From: Planctomycetaceae bacterium
GTDB taxonomy: Bacteria; Planctomycetota; Planctomycetia; Planctomycetales; Planctomycetaceae
Assembly: GCA_947463775.1 (NCBI GenBank)
Contig: CANHVD010000446.1
Coordinates: 1 to 5,442 of the forward strand
Direction: 5' to 3'
Length of the DNA stretch: 5,442 bases
The notes beneath the pieces are model-generated. The model made no database searches, was not told the origin of the DNA, and saw only the letters and a list, made by a program, of their open reading frames with translations. Both the position numbers and the translations under genes were made by a program. Positions 4,964-5,442 of the stretch are shown piece by piece. Position 1 is the first letter of the stretch. Each line of letters starts with the position of its first letter.

Positions 4964-5442
4964 ATGTTGCCCACGCTTGAAGAGATATTTGAAGAGTTTG
5001 CTGACCTTGATCGGGAAGATCAGTCGCAATACCTGCTGGAACTGGGAGATGATTTACCATCGTTTCCCGCCGATGCACGTACGGAACTCAATAAGGTTCA
5101 TGGCTGTCAAAGCCAGGTTTGGTTGATTGCAGAGATCAATGGGTCGGGGGCAGAGGCGGCCTTTACGATTCGAGCCGACAGCGATTCCAATATTGTACGT
5201 GGTCTGATTGCGATTCTGCAGGCGGCCTTCAATTCAAAGACGGCACAGCAAATTCAGGATTATGACATTCTCGGCGTGTTTCAGCGGCTGGACCTGCAGC
5301 AGCATATCAGTCCGCAACGCCGCAATGGCTTGCGGGGAATGGTTGAGAGAATTCTGTTGCTGGCTCAGCGGCACCTCTCTGGTGTCGGCGGAGTGAAGGC
5401 GACAGCCTCGCCCGTTGTCCAGGTTGAATCTTGTGCCGTGCC
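4964..5442 (+). CDS. sufE: SufE family cysteine desulfuration protein (3' end outside window)
   Basis: SufE accepts persulfide sulfur from the cysteine desulfurase SufS and hands it to the SUF scaffold during iron-sulfur cluster assembly in the cytoplasm. The frame opens with MLPTLEEIFEEFADLDRED and runs without a stop to the window edge (159 full codons plus two bases). Family hallmarks appear in order: YLLELGDDLPSFP (23-35), the active-site segment VHGCQSQVWL (45-54) with catalytic C48, RADSDSNIVRGLIAILQAAF (70-89), and LQQHISPQRRNGLRGMVERI (111-130). The motif order and spacing match Escherichia coli SufE. The E. coli protein ends about where residue 140 lies here, but this frame continues with a Gly/Ala/Val-rich stretch containing C157, so it has a C-terminal extension of unknown length. 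The ATG directly follows the mrp stop (TGAATG), with only a weak GGA about ten bases upstream, which suggests translational coupling and a shared transcript with mrp. Confidence 0.93.
   Translation, partial: MLPTLEEIFEEFADLDREDQSQYLLELGDDLPSFPADARTELNKVHGCQSQVWLIAEINGSGAEAAFTIRADSDSNIVRGLIAILQAAFNSKTAQQIQDYDILGVFQRLDLQQHISPQRRNGLRGMVERILLLAQRHLSGVGGVKATASPVVQVESCAV

Overview
The window carries four complete protein genes and one gene cut by the right-hand edge. All are housekeeping-type families: an M42 metallo-aminopeptidase (minus strand, 130-1179), an HDOD-domain protein (plus, 1550-2476), a TerC-family membrane protein (plus, 2753-3499), an Mrp/ApbC-type P-loop ATPase (plus, 3899-4963) and the start of SufE (plus, 4964 to the edge). 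There are no rRNA or tRNA genes, insertion sequences, CRISPR arrays or phage genes that I can see. The organism is a bacterium with roughly balanced to mildly GC-rich DNA. The wide intergenic gaps, weak Shine-Dalgarno signals, free-standing HDOD protein and cysteine-poor Mrp fit a planctomycete-like lineage. That placement is an inference from style, not proven by any single marker.

Layout. Positions 1-133 may hold the end of a gene convergent with the peptidase, but all three forward frames are open at the edge, so the frame is unsure. The peptidase and the HDOD gene are divergent, separated by about 370 bases without a convincing gene. That gap has a nested stem-loop and a plausible promoter. 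The HDOD gene ends in a clear intrinsic terminator (2524-2564). A second, textbook terminator (2593-2615) follows 28 bases later and lies in front of the TerC-family gene. I see no terminator after the TerC-family gene. A 399-base gap (3500-3898) follows, with an unconvincing small open frame and a faint codon-like periodicity in a frame broken by stops. The mrp and sufE genes then form a tight pair: the mrp stop TGA abuts the sufE ATG.

How the genes work together. Only mrp-sufE looks like a functional unit. SufE passes persulfide sulfur from the cysteine desulfurase SufS to cluster assembly, and Mrp/ApbC proteins are Fe-S cluster carriers. The Mrp here lacks the CxxC motif normally used to hold the cluster and also lacks the usual cysteine of its N-terminal MIP18 domain, while its ATPase motifs are intact. 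This is the most interesting protein-level observation. The peptidase, HDOD and TerC-family genes appear to be independent transcription units. I found no evidence of a wholly new multi-gene system.
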